This document shows, one piece after another, positions 1-8,584 of a stretch of 53,249 nucleotides of DNA. Source of the stretch: Actinomycetes bacterium (GTDB lineage Bacteria; Actinomycetota; Actinomycetes; Mycobacteriales; Mycobacteriaceae); assembly GCA_023461275.1 (NCBI GenBank), contig JAEYMI010000042.1, positions 1-53,249 of the forward strand, written 5' to 3'. Positions within the stretch are counted from its first letter, which is position 1; each line of letters begins with the position of its first letter. The notes under the pieces were generated by a model. That model ran no database searches, had not been told where the DNA came from, and saw only the letters and a program-made list of their open reading frames with translations. The position numbers were made by a program, and so were the translations under genes.

Positions 1-37
1 ACGTCGGCAACGGACAACCCCACGGCCCACGACCCAA

Positions 38-116
38 CCCCAACAAACCGTCACCGAAGTCCTGATACACCAACTGTCACCAATGTCTTGATGCAGAACT
101 GTCACCTATGTCCCGA
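38..116. mobile_element. Probable terminal repeats of an insertion sequence, cut by the window edge
   Basis: Three imperfect direct repeats of about 25 bp follow each other here, each with the core TGTCACC-N-ATGTC-N-TGAT or a close variant. Such repeated TGTCAnCgatGTC blocks are typical of the subterminal region of IS481/IS3-like elements in actinobacteria. No transposase is visible because the element would extend left of base 1. The assignment rests on pattern only. Confidence 0.35.
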
Positions 117-182
117 TACATCACAATAGCCTAGCGCAAGGGTTTGCCGGCATGTGTGCGCGGTAGCGAAGATTCTCCGCGA

Positions 183-998
183 TCACGTCCTGTCGAGAAA
201 TTCGAAAACATCTGCAGCCCAACATGATTGCTGATCAGGAGTGAAAATGTGGCCGGCCTCGCGATACTCGACGACCTCTGCCCCGTGGATGCGCGAGAAC
301 GCACGTGCGGTGTCGGGCAGGATGATTCGGTCCTGCCCGCCGACGATGACGAGTGTCGGCACGTTGATCTCGTCGAAGAGTGCGGTCACGTCGGTCCGGG
401 CGGCCAACTCGGCATGCCGTGCTCCGCCTTTCGGATACGACGCCCGGACGGCCGCCACGGTCTCGGCGAACGTGCCGGTGTCCATGTCGGTCAGCGTCCG
501 AGTGGTGCCTGTCGCGTGAATCATCAATTCGGCCAATGCATCCCACTCGGCATGTGCGGCCAGTGCCGACCATATCCTGGCGAACGCGCCGATCTGAGCA
601 TCCTGGTGCGCCAGGCCGACTGTCAGCACCAGCGCGCTGACATGCTCGGGATGACGGGCGGCTGCCGTCGCCGCAACAGCTGCCCCCAATGACAGCCCGA
701 TCACCGGAAACCGGTTGGCACCCAGTCGAATTCCGGATGCGACGACCTGGTCGGCCAGCAACTCCAGCTCCAGTGCGCCGTCGGGCGTCGGAGTCGTACC
801 CGCTCCGGGATAGTACGGCCCGATGAACCGATACCGCCGCTGCCGAGAGGCGTCAAGAAACACCCCGAAGTTCTCTCGCACACCACCTCCCGCGCCGTGC
901 GCCAACGCGACCACCGTGCCGTCATCGTCGACAGACGACTCGGATTCGACGACGTCGACGCCGGCCAGGATGTTCTCGGCTTCCTCTGGTGGAATCAT
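183..998 (-). CDS. Alpha/beta hydrolase
   Basis: A 271-residue alpha/beta-fold hydrolase, probably a cytoplasmic esterase or lipase-like enzyme of unknown substrate. Oxyanion-loop residues AHGAGGG lie near residue 33. The nucleophile elbow GLSLG puts the serine at 103, the acid is D223 in GGQDR, and the histidine is H250 in EAGH, so the triad is complete and in order. The reading frame stays open to 1199, but the ATG at 998 is preferred. It sits 6 nt after a TACGGT -10-like hexamer, as in a leaderless transcript, and the extra N-terminus would be low-complexity. It is divergent from a MerR-type regulator 27 bp away, which may control it. The substrate cannot be told from sequence. Confidence 0.85.
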   Translation of the reverse strand: MIPPEEAENILAGVDVVESESSVDDDGTVVALAHGAGGGVRENFGVFLDASRQRRYRFIGPYYPGAGTTPTPDGALELELLADQVVASGIRLGANRFPVIGLSLGAAVAATAAARHPEHVSALVLTVGLAHQDAQIGAFARIWSALAAHAEWDALAELMIHATGTTRTLTDMDTGTFAETVAAVRASYPKGGARHAELAARTDVTALFDEINVPTLVIVGGQDRIILPDTARAFSRIHGAEVVEYREAGHIFTPDQQSCWAADVFEFLDRT

Positions 999-1004
999 GC
1001 GCGA

Positions 1005-1010
1005 ACCGTA
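1005..1010 (-). promoter_or_regulatory. Leaderless-type -10 box of the hydrolase
   Basis: TACGGT (TAnnnT) on the minus strand, 6 nt before the ATG at 998. This spacing is expected when transcription starts at the start codon. Confidence 0.4.
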
Positions 1011-1025
1011 GACGTTGACGCCGGG

Positions 1026-1400
1026 GTGAAGGTCAAGCCGGACGCTGCCGATGACCCCGTGCTGATCGGCGAACTGGCCGCACTCACCGGCGCCACCAGG
1101 CGTGCCCTGCGCTACTACGAGGAACAGCACCTGCTGGTACCCGACCGAGACCGCAACGGCTATCGCCGATACCCGCGATCGTCGGTGGTGCGCGTCCACC
1201 AGATCCGCGGGCTGCTCGACGCGGGTTTCAGCAGTGACATCATCGGTCGTCTGTTGCCCTGCACCGTCGGCGTCCCACCGTCAGTTGACCTGTGTCCCAG
1301 CGTCGTTGCCGAAATGCGGACGGTGCTGGATGCCGTCGAGTCCCAGCTCGGCGAGCTCGATCGTCGACGGCGATCGATCAGGGCACTGCTCGGCGAGTAG
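1026..1400 (+). CDS. MerR family transcriptional regulator
   Basis: A short MerR-type DNA-binding protein of 124 residues from the GTG at 1026. The N-terminal winged helix reads LIGELAALTGATRRALRYYEEQHLL, followed by the wing (RNGYRRYP) and the helix VVRVHQIRGLLDAGFS. A coiled-coil-like C-terminal helix (EMRTVLDAVESQLGELDRRRRSIRALLGE) would mediate dimerisation. There is no obvious metal-binding cysteine cluster; C89 and C99 are single. The frame opens at 897, but residues before the GTG overlap the divergent hydrolase and look non-coding. The likely role is control of the divergent hydrolase gene; the inducer is unknown. Confidence 0.75.
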   Translation: MKVKPDAADDPVLIGELAALTGATRRALRYYEEQHLLVPDRDRNGYRRYPRSSVVRVHQIRGLLDAGFSSDIIGRLLPCTVGVPPSVDLCPSVVAEMRTVLDAVESQLGELDRRRRSIRALLGE

Positions 1401-1419
1401 TACCTACAGAACCGGGCCG

Positions 1420-2472
1420 TCAGATCCAGTCCCGCTTCTTGAACATCAGATAGAGCACCGTGACCGCCGTGATCAGCAGAACCGTGCTCGACCAGAAACC
1501 GAGCGTGTTGCTGAACCCCGGAAACGGCACGTTCTGGCCGTAGTAGCCGGTGATGGCGGTCGGCACCGCGATGATGCCGGCCCAGCCGGTCAGCTTTTTC
1601 ATCACCGTGTTGAGCCTGGCGTCGGCCAGCGACAGGTTGGTCTCGAAAACCGTGGTCACCATGTCGCGCAACGATTCTGTCCACTCGGCGACCCGCAGGG
1701 TGTGGTCGTAAAGGTCGGAGAAATGCGGGTCGAGTTCGGTGGGGGCGTCGTTGTCGAGGCGCCTGCGTTGGATGCCGGCGATCACCTCGCGCAGCGGCAG
1801 CACCACGCGTCGGAACCGCACCAACTCCTTCCGGACCTGAAAAGACCTGCGCTGCAACACTTGACTGGGTATCGAATCGTCGAAGAGCATCTCCTCGAGC
1901 TGCTCGATCGCGTCGTCGAGGGACCGCACCGCGTCGAAGTGCCCGTCGACGACGACGTCGAGCACACCGTGCACCAACGCGCCGACGCCGTACCGTTCGC
2001 CGCCGATCTCACGCCACCGTTCGACGACGGTGTCCATGTCGAAGGCGTCGGAGAGTCGGACGGTGATCAACATGTTGGAGCGCACGAACATCGAGATGCG
2101 ATGTAGTTCAAAGAGATGCCCCGACGCGTTGTCGGTGTCGGCGAAGTCGCGGGCTTGATCGGGTTCGCGGAGGTTGGTCACGGCGTAGACCATCAGGAAG
2201 GTGTGCCGGGCGTAGGACACCGTTTTGACGCGCTCGGCTTCTTCGACGGCGTCCTCGATGGCGAACCGATCGAGGTCGAGTTCGTCGGCCAGCGTCGCGA
2301 GCGTCTCGTGGGTGGGACATTGCAGATCCGCCCACACCAGGGTGCCCTTCTTGTCCAGATACTCCGAGATGTTGGCCAGCTCGAAGCCGGACACCGCCTC
2401 GCCGTCGCACCAGACCTGGCCGCGCACCACCTCCGGACCGTGTCGAGCACGGTGCCTGATCGTTTCCGACAT
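1420..2472 (-). CDS. corA: CorA-family magnesium/divalent cation transporter
   Basis: A 350-residue CorA/ZntB-family channel. A long cytoplasmic N-domain rich in acidic helices is followed by the stalk helix and two C-terminal transmembrane segments (about residues 290-312 and 325-345). The pore signature after the first segment is YGQN, where classical CorA has YGMN. The protein ends with the basic tail FKKRDWI usual for the family. The ATG at 2472 is chosen; a GTG eight codons upstream (2496) is also possible. It is divergent from the acyltransferase and convergent with the MerR gene. The ion preference (Mg2+, Co2+ or Zn2+) cannot be fixed from sequence. Confidence 0.85.
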   Translation of the reverse strand: MSETIRHRARHGPEVVRGQVWCDGEAVSGFELANISEYLDKKGTLVWADLQCPTHETLATLADELDLDRFAIEDAVEEAERVKTVSYARHTFLMVYAVTNLREPDQARDFADTDNASGHLFELHRISMFVRSNMLITVRLSDAFDMDTVVERWREIGGERYGVGALVHGVLDVVVDGHFDAVRSLDDAIEQLEEMLFDDSIPSQVLQRRSFQVRKELVRFRRVVLPLREVIAGIQRRRLDNDAPTELDPHFSDLYDHTLRVAEWTESLRDMVTTVFETNLSLADARLNTVMKKLTGWAGIIAVPTAITGYYGQNVPFPGFSNTLGFWSSTVLLITAVTVLYLMFKKRDWI

Positions 2473-2498
2473 GCCTCCATCGTGCAGGATGGGCACCC

Positions 2499-3629
2499 AT
2501 GGCGGTCCGCATTCCCTCGCTCACCGGCGTGCGCACCATCGCGGCCGGCGCGGTGTGCCTGACGCATGCGGCGTTCTGGACGGGCAACTACACCGACGAC
2601 TTCGTCGGCCGCCTGTTCTCCCGATTCGAGATCGGTGTCGCGATCTTCTTCGTCCTGTCCGGGTTCCTGCTCTTCGGCCCGTGGGTACGGGCGCTCGCCG
2701 ACGGTCGCGCCGACCCGCCGATCGGTCGGTACTTCTGGCATCGCGCCCGCCGCATCCTGCCCGCCTACTGGATCGTCGTGATCGCGGTCTACGCGCTGTT
2801 CCTCGTCTACACCCCGCCCGACGCCGATCCGGCCGTCGGATCCGGATGGTCGGGCTTTCTGCGTTCGATGACGCTGACCCAGGTCTACGGCCTCGGCCAT
2901 CTGCACGCCGGACTCACCCAGATGTGGAGCCTGGCTGCGGAAGTTGTTTTCTACCTTGTGCTTCCGGTGATCGGCTGGGCGGTCACGGTGCTGGTCTGCC
3001 GTCGACGATGGCGACCCGACCTGCTGCTCATCACCCTGGGATTGCTGATGACCGTGTCGCCGATCTGGTCGGTGGTGGTGGCCGGCAGCACCGGCATCTC
3101 GCCGACCGCGCGCCTGTGGGCACCGGCCTTCTTCGGCTGGTTCGTGGCCGGGATGATCCTCGCGGTGTGCGTGCACCTGATCCGACGCTGGCCGGCCACG
3201 CCGTCGGTGACCATCGCGGTGGCGGCGTTCGTGGTGTCGGGGACCGCGTTGGCCGGCGAGCCCACCATCACCCCGACGACGGCCGGGGCGACCATCGTCA
3301 AACACCTGCTCTACATCGTCGTCGCGGTGGGACTGATCGGTCCGCTGGCGGTCGCGGGCTCATCCGGTACGACGGACTGGTGGTCGCGCTTCTGCGGCTC
3401 GACGCCGATGGTCTGGTTCGGCGAGATCTCGTATGAGTTCTTCCTCGTGCACGTGATCGTGCTGGAGGTGGTGATGGACGTCGTGGGTTACCGGCTGTTC
3501 ACCGGGTCATGGATCGTCGCCTTCCTGGTGACCACGCTGGTCAGCACGCCGCTGGCCTGGGCGTTGCACCGGAGCACCGCGCCGCTGTGGCGCGCCGAGC
3601 CACGGTCGGAAGTCCGAACACGCAGGTAG
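2499..3629 (+). CDS. Acyltransferase family 3 membrane protein
   Basis: A 376-residue multispanning membrane acyltransferase (OafA/YrhL type) that would move acyl groups onto surface sugars or lipids. The start SLTGVRTIAAGAVCLTHAAFW carries the family R and catalytic H in the first segment. FFVLSGFLLF and RYFWHRARRILPAYW are the other conserved blocks, and about ten hydrophobic segments follow. There is no C-terminal SGNH domain. The next gene starts 1 bp after its stop, so the two are probably co-transcribed. The acceptor is unknown; mycolic-acid bacteria acylate several trehalose lipids and glycans with such enzymes. Confidence 0.85.
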   Translation: MAVRIPSLTGVRTIAAGAVCLTHAAFWTGNYTDDFVGRLFSRFEIGVAIFFVLSGFLLFGPWVRALADGRADPPIGRYFWHRARRILPAYWIVVIAVYALFLVYTPPDADPAVGSGWSGFLRSMTLTQVYGLGHLHAGLTQMWSLAAEVVFYLVLPVIGWAVTVLVCRRRWRPDLLLITLGLLMTVSPIWSVVVAGSTGISPTARLWAPAFFGWFVAGMILAVCVHLIRRWPATPSVTIAVAAFVVSGTALAGEPTITPTTAGATIVKHLLYIVVAVGLIGPLAVAGSSGTTDWWSRFCGSTPMVWFGEISYEFFLVHVIVLEVVMDVVGYRLFTGSWIVAFLVTTLVSTPLAWALHRSTAPLWRAEPRSEVRTRR

Positions 3630-3630
3630 C

Positions 3631-4866
3631 ATGGGTGCCATGACCGACAGGGCCCGTCCGAGTATCACCCCGCAGCAGATCCGCGAGTGGTGTGACCGGT
3701 CGTCGGTGCCCGGAGATCGCCCGGAAATGTCGGATATCGCGGCCATCCTGGTGGCGTCGGGCTACCTGACGCCGTCGGGCCGGGCGATCGTGGTCCGACG
3801 CATCTCCACCGGACTGCCGATGCCCACCCTGCCCGGCGGCTTCGGCGAACTCCGACGCCTGCAACGGGCGATCGCGCAGACCGAGAACCAGCTGGCCAAC
3901 CCGATGATGCCGGGCATGGTCGGTGCCGTCGTCCGCAACCGGCTCAACGGCCTGTCCCGACGCCGCGACGACGCCCACAAGGCCGTGGTGACCGGCAAGG
4001 GCGTGTTCGCCGGAGGCACCCGGGCCATCCGTCGGGAACGTCGGGAGAACATCTACCTCGAGATCGACGAGCGCGAACGCCTCTTCGGCGGACTGGCCTG
4101 CACGCCGACCCCCAACGTCTCGTCGTCGAACCCGATGCGCCGGGCCGGCAACGCCGCGATCGACAAGATCGCCGAGGTCGTCGAGCAGGTGGCGTCGCGG
4201 TCCGGGCACACCCCGACCGTGCAGCTCGCCACCCAGATCTTCGGCCCGTCAAGGGAATCGGTGCCGCGCGAGATGTCGGGGCCGCCGCGTACTGCGAACT
4301 TCGTCGACGGGTACGAGACGTTGATGTTTGTAGCCGGGCACTACTACGACCGCATCGTGACCAACCCGGCATGGCGCTCGGATCACTTCGAGGTGCAGCG
4401 CACCCAGGTCAACCTGCACGCCGAACTCGCCGAGATCGCCTCCGACATCATCGCCCTGCGGGCCATCCGCATCGACCTCGATCGCTCCAAACGCAACGGT
4501 GGATTCGACAAGGAGTTCGCCGCGCAGATCGACCGTCGGGAGACCACGCTGCGCCCGGTGTGGACCGAGTTGATCGACCGCGTCCAGGCGCTGGCCGAGG
4601 TCGCGCACGTCGTCGAGTCGGCGGCTATCGAGCTCCGGGTACTCGCCGAGTACGACCGCGCGGCCACCATCGACGAGCGCATCGACGGGCTGATCGCACG
4701 GTCGGGTGATCGGGAGATCTCCGCGGACAACTCGCGTCGGCTCACCGAGCAGGTGCGCAGCGGCGAGGAGCAACTGCGGATCTATCGCGATGTACTCCAG
4801 GGCAACATCGCGCGGATCGCACCGAGCGTGCCGCGGGAGTTGCCCGCGTACTACGAGCCCTCCTGA
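3631..4866 (+). CDS. Conserved hypothetical protein, helical
   Basis: A soluble protein of 411 residues that I do not recognise. It begins MGAMTDRARPSITPQQIREWC; the second ATG (3640) is an equally good start. The composition is rich in Arg, Glu and Ala with predicted helices (ELRRLQRAIAQTENQL near residue 70, RRERRENIYLEIDERERLF near 130, and a long helical C-terminal half). No signal peptide, membrane segment or catalytic motif is visible. It follows the acyltransferase with a 1-bp gap, so the two form an operon. Codon use matches its neighbours, so it looks like a genuine resident gene. Confidence 0.75.
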   Translation: MGAMTDRARPSITPQQIREWCDRSSVPGDRPEMSDIAAILVASGYLTPSGRAIVVRRISTGLPMPTLPGGFGELRRLQRAIAQTENQLANPMMPGMVGAVVRNRLNGLSRRRDDAHKAVVTGKGVFAGGTRAIRRERRENIYLEIDERERLFGGLACTPTPNVSSSNPMRRAGNAAIDKIAEVVEQVASRSGHTPTVQLATQIFGPSRESVPREMSGPPRTANFVDGYETLMFVAGHYYDRIVTNPAWRSDHFEVQRTQVNLHAELAEIASDIIALRAIRIDLDRSKRNGGFDKEFAAQIDRRETTLRPVWTELIDRVQALAEVAHVVESAAIELRVLAEYDRAATIDERIDGLIARSGDREISADNSRRLTEQVRSGEEQLRIYRDVLQGNIARIAPSVPRELPAYYEPS

Positions 4867-4976
4867 TAGACGGTCGACTCGACCATTTATTGCTCTGGAC
4901 TGCACCGATGTGCGTTTTGTCCGACTTCGGACGTTCGTCCCTTCTGCGATTGTCCGACTATGTCAAACGCCGGAAG

Positions 4977-4995
4977 TAACGTTAGCCTTACCTGA
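4977..4995 (+). promoter_or_regulatory. Putative IdeR/DtxR iron box
   Basis: The 19-mer TAACGTTAGCCTTACCTGA matches the IdeR/DtxR consensus TWAGGTWAGSCTWACCTWA at 17 of 19 positions (mismatches at positions 4 and 18). It ends 34 bp before the start codon of the flavin monooxygenase and covers a TAGCCT hexamer that could be its -10 box. This arrangement suits iron-dependent repression. Binding is inferred. Confidence 0.6.
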
Positions 4996-5029
4996 CTAAC
5001 TCCGCTGGGGAGTCTTCGGGAGGTTTGCC

Positions 5030-6739
5030 GTGAAGGTGTGCGTGGTAGGCGCGGGTCCCTGTGGTCTGACAACCATCAAGCAGTTGCTCGACGAGGGTCA
5101 CGAGGTCGTGTGCTTCGACAAGAACTCCGACGTCGGCGGTCTCTGGCTGCGTCACGAGGACGACGCCGGGCAGATGAAGGCCTACGACGACCTCATGCTC
5201 ACCATCTCGATGAAGCTGATGGCCTACTCGGACTACCCATTCACCGGCGGCCGCGTGTTCTACACGCGCGCAGCGTATCTCGGGTATCTCCAGGAGTACG
5301 CCGCCCGGTTTGATCTGACCCGCCACATCAGGTTCGGTTCCGAGGTGACCGACGTGCGCCGGGATGGCGACGGCTGGACCGTCACCGTGCGCCGCGACGG
5401 CGTCGAATCGTCGGAAACCTTTGGCGCGGTTGCCATCTGCTCCGGTCCGTTCAAGACGCCGAACACGTCGATACCCGAGATCGAGGGTTTCACCGGCGAG
5501 GTGGTGCACTCCGCCGACTATCGCAACAGCGATCGCTTCCGGGGCAAGCGGGTGCTGATCGTCGGCCTGGCCGAATCGGGCGCCGACATCGTGCGTCAGA
5601 TCGGCAACGCCGCCGATGCCTGCACGCTGGCCATCCGGTCCTACACCTACCTGCTGCCCCGGATGCACGACAACAAGTCGACCGACCAGGGCACCGTTCG
5701 TGCCCACCACCACGAAATGTGCCGTCGGGCAACCGATCAGCCGTTTGCGCTCGGTACTTTCTGGGGGCGCAACCCGGTGTCGAAGGCGGCCTTCCATGCT
5801 GCGGCCATCGTCTACGGCATCGCGATGACCGCGATCGGTTCGGTCCGGGTGCGCCTGAATCGGTTACCCGGACGGCGTAAATCCGTGCCGGACGTCAATG
5901 TGATGGGCCAGCCGTACCTGCCGGCGAAGATCGACATCGACACCCTCGACAACGCCGAGAACTGGGACATGATCCGCACCTGGAATCGTCGCTCCCACCC
6001 CGACGGCAGTTGGGCGCAGCGGGGCATCTTCAGTAAGAACGTCAGCTTCATCCCCGGGATCGTCTCCGGTGCAATCACTCTCAACGATGCCGGAGTCGTC
6101 GGCGCCGAAGGGTCGACGGTGCGTTTCGGTGACGACACCGCGGCCGAGTTCGACACCATCGTCCTGTGCACCGGCTTCACCACCGAGAAGCTCTCCATCG
6201 GCGACCTGCAGGTCAAGGACGGCAACGTCCGGAATCTGTGGAAGCATTTCCTGCATCCCGAACACGACGGCACCGCGGCCTTCATCGGCTTCGTCCGCCC
6301 GTTCTCCGGTGGCATCCCGATCAGCGCAGAGATGCAGGCCCGCTACTTCGCGCTGCTGTGCAGCGGCAAGAAACGCCCGCCGGCCAACATCGACGAGCTG
6401 ATCGGCCGTGAGAAGGAATGGGAGGAGTACTGGACCGCGCTGAGTCCCCGCCATCCGGAATCCATTCCGTCCCAAGCGCTTTACCTCGACGGGCTGGCTC
6501 GCGAGGTCGGCTGCCTGCCGTCGGTTCGGTATCTCGTACTACGCCCCAGGCTCTTCGTCCGGCTCTGGTTCGGCAGCTTCAACCCGTCGGGCTACCGCAT
6601 CGTCGGCCCGCACAACCGTGGTGCCGGCGCGTTGGAGGATCTGTACTCCGAGCCGTTCGACGACCGCCGTGACATCACCCTGCACATGCCGTTGCGGCAA
6701 CTATTGCCGTCGTCAGTGCATCCCGAACATGCCATGTGA
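5030..6739 (+). CDS. Flavin-containing monooxygenase (FMO / BVMO-like)
   Basis: A 569-residue class B flavoprotein monooxygenase. The FAD-binding Rossmann motif VVGAGPCG is near residue 4, with the following acidic region FDKNSDVGGLW. The family fingerprint FTGEVVHSADY (FxGxxxHxxxY) is near residue 155. The NADPH-binding segment VLIVGLAESGADI is near 178, and LCTGF is close to the C-terminal third. It would hydroxylate or oxygenate a soft nucleophile or ketone using NADPH and O2. The GTG start follows GGGAGG-like bases. The gene stands alone behind a likely IdeR box, so it may be induced by iron starvation; no siderophore genes are in view. The substrate is unknown. Confidence 0.85.
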   Translation: MKVCVVGAGPCGLTTIKQLLDEGHEVVCFDKNSDVGGLWLRHEDDAGQMKAYDDLMLTISMKLMAYSDYPFTGGRVFYTRAAYLGYLQEYAARFDLTRHIRFGSEVTDVRRDGDGWTVTVRRDGVESSETFGAVAICSGPFKTPNTSIPEIEGFTGEVVHSADYRNSDRFRGKRVLIVGLAESGADIVRQIGNAADACTLAIRSYTYLLPRMHDNKSTDQGTVRAHHHEMCRRATDQPFALGTFWGRNPVSKAAFHAAAIVYGIAMTAIGSVRVRLNRLPGRRKSVPDVNVMGQPYLPAKIDIDTLDNAENWDMIRTWNRRSHPDGSWAQRGIFSKNVSFIPGIVSGAITLNDAGVVGAEGSTVRFGDDTAAEFDTIVLCTGFTTEKLSIGDLQVKDGNVRNLWKHFLHPEHDGTAAFIGFVRPFSGGIPISAEMQARYFALLCSGKKRPPANIDELIGREKEWEEYWTALSPRHPESIPSQALYLDGLAREVGCLPSVRYLVLRPRLFVRLWFGSFNPSGYRIVGPHNRGAGALEDLYSEPFDDRRDITLHMPLRQLLPSSVHPEHAM

Positions 6740-6775
6740 CAGCAGGGGTTTCGCTCGCGCGGCGGCAGAGGTGGT

Positions 6776-7243
6776 CTAGCGTGACCACTCCTGCAGGTAG
6801 TTCTTCTCCTCTGCGGTGAGACGACGCAGCGTGTGCGCCTCCACGTCGACGACGGCCATTTGTGTGGTCGCCACACAGGCCGGCTTCGACGTGGGATCGG
6901 CTCCGGCGGCGCGGATCTGGTAGCCGATGGTGAAGTCGACCGATCGGAATCCCTTGATCCACATGCCGATCTGCACCGGCGAATCGTCGTGCCGCAGTTG
7001 GGCTTGGTAGCGGATGTCGACGTGCACGATCATCGCGCTGGTGATCAGCGGTGCGTATTCTTCGCCCGCGCTGAGCAGCCACGCCACCCGCGCCTCTTCC
7101 ATCAACGTCACGATGCGTGCGTGGTTGATGTGGCCGAAGGCATCCATATCCGACCAGCGGACCCCCACATGCGCGACGAACGCGAACTCGTCCGCGGCCA
7201 GGCCTGGACGCTCGGTCGAGGGGCGGGTGGGTTCGGGTGCCAT
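6776..7243 (-). CDS. Acyl-CoA thioesterase (4HBT / hotdog fold)
   Basis: A 155-residue single-hotdog thioesterase. The 4HBT motif VRWSDMDAFGHINHARIVTLMEEAR (about residues 28-52) carries the catalytic aspartate and the NH pair typical of 4-hydroxybenzoyl-CoA thioesterase/YbgC-like enzymes. It hydrolyses an acyl-CoA to free acid and CoA in the cytoplasm; chain length is not predictable. The frame is open far upstream, but the ATG at 7243 gives the usual family length and the sequence beyond it looks non-coding. It is convergent with the flavin monooxygenase and divergent from the mycolyltransferase-like gene. Confidence 0.85.
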   Translation of the reverse strand: MAPEPTRPSTERPGLAADEFAFVAHVGVRWSDMDAFGHINHARIVTLMEEARVAWLLSAGEEYAPLITSAMIVHVDIRYQAQLRHDDSPVQIGMWIKGFRSVDFTIGYQIRAAGADPTSKPACVATTQMAVVDVEAHTLRRLTAEEKNYLQEWSR

Positions 7244-7511
7244 GGGCGCATCTCGATTCGTCGGTGTCGGGGAAGTACCAGGGTCGGACAGGCAGTGGGC
7301 GTGGTTCATCCGGCCACGAGCCGTGCAGGTGCAGGCTACCGAGCGGTCGGCGGTTTCCGGCGCCGAGGCGGTTGCCCAATTGTGACCCTGTGATTTCCCT
7401 GATCTGTCCGCCAGTGTCTTTCGCCGGTGGGTGGTGTCCACGTAGTGTGTCGCCTCGGGGAGGTAGCGCGACGGATTCGTCGCGTGAAGGGTCGGCGGAA
7501 GCGAAATCACA

Positions 7512-8519
7512 TTGGTCAACGGTAAGCGTGTGTCTCGGTTGTGTGCTGCGCTGCTGTCGGTGCTGGTCGTCTGCCTGGTGCTGCCCGTCGACGCGGTGGC
7601 GGCGCCACGTACCGGTGAGGTCCGGGTCGCCAAGATCTCCAAGACGCAGCAACTGAGCGCACTGCGCACCGACATCTGGGTCGATTCGCCCGCGATGCGG
7701 GGCAAGGTGAAGCTCTCGGTTCTGACCCCTGCGTCCGCGACCGGTCCGCGACCCACCGTCTACATGCTCGACGGTGCCGGCGCCGACGGCGATGTCAGCG
7801 ACTGGATCACCAAGGGTCGCGCGGGACGGTTCTTCGCCGACAAGGACGTCAACGTGGTGTTGCCGGTCGGTGGGGCCGGCAGCTTCTACACCGATTGGGA
7901 GCGCAACGATCCCAAGCTCGGTAAGCCGATGTGGGAGACCTTCCTGACCAAGGAGCTGCCACCCCTGATCAACAAGCGTTTCGACGGCAGCGGCCGCAAC
8001 GCCGTGATCGGCCTGTCGATGGGCGGCCAGTCGGCCTTCGCGCTGACCATCCGGCACCCCGAGATGTTCAGCGGCGTGGCGTCTTTGAGTGGCTGCCCGC
8101 CGGTCTCGACGCCGGCCGGCGAGGCGTACGTGCGTACCACCGTCGGACGCGACGGGGGAGATGCGACCAACATGTGGGGCCCGTTCGGGTCGGCCGGTTG
8201 GCGCGTGCACGATCCCGCGGTGAACCTGCCGGCCCTGCGCGGCAAGGACATCTTCCTCAGCGCCGGTTCGGGTGCCGTCGGGCCGCTGGATCTGCAGCGC
8301 AAGATCGAGCCCTCGGAGGGTCCTCGATCGGCGATCATCGCGGCGTCGTCCGCGTTGGAGATGGCCGCCAACCGGTGCTCGCTGGAGTTCGCGCTCTCGC
8401 TCGGTGCGGCCGGGATTCGCTTCACCCGCGGTTTCCGGCTGATCGGCACCCACACCTGGGCCTACTGGGAGCAGGACTTGCCCATCGCGTGGAACACCAT
8501 CTCGCGCAGCCTGTTCTGA
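7512..8519 (+). CDS. Secreted mycolyltransferase/esterase (antigen 85 family)
   Basis: An exported 335-residue serine esterase of the antigen-85/trehalose mycolyltransferase family, which transfers mycolic acids to trehalose and arabinogalactan in the cell envelope. A signal peptide spans about residues 1-31 (hydrophobic LCAALLSVLVVCLVLP, cleavage near AVAAP). The nucleophile elbow GLSMGGQSA gives S169, and the histidine is in GTHTWAYW near residue 318. Family features YMLDGAG and GSFYTDW are present. The ORF begins with TTG; the GTG at 7530 would still leave a full signal peptide. The family marks the organism as mycolate-producing. It lacks an extra C-terminal LGFP or similar domain. Confidence 0.88.
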   Translation: MVNGKRVSRLCAALLSVLVVCLVLPVDAVAAPRTGEVRVAKISKTQQLSALRTDIWVDSPAMRGKVKLSVLTPASATGPRPTVYMLDGAGADGDVSDWITKGRAGRFFADKDVNVVLPVGGAGSFYTDWERNDPKLGKPMWETFLTKELPPLINKRFDGSGRNAVIGLSMGGQSAFALTIRHPEMFSGVASLSGCPPVSTPAGEAYVRTTVGRDGGDATNMWGPFGSAGWRVHDPAVNLPALRGKDIFLSAGSGAVGPLDLQRKIEPSEGPRSAIIAASSALEMAANRCSLEFALSLGAAGIRFTRGFRLIGTHTWAYWEQDLPIAWNTISRSLF

Positions 8520-8542
8520 TCTTCAGCGTCGCAGTTACCACC

Positions 8543-8584
8543 GTTGAGTGGAGGCGCTTCGGCGTTGACTGGGCGCGGGTCAGC
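8543..8584. repeat. Two degenerate 21-bp units between convergent genes
   Basis: Two 21-bp units beginning GTTGAGTGG and GTTGACTGG lie between the mycolyltransferase stop and the aminotransferase stop. Length and start resemble the GTYGACRGCGCC units at 9677 and 41560, but the rest has drifted, so the relation is tentative. Confidence 0.3.

Noticed and set aside
6675..8453. 592-codon open frame on the minus strand
   Set aside because: It is antisense to the mycolyltransferase and out of frame with the thioesterase, and its composition is Arg/Asp/His-rich as in high-G+C shadow frames.
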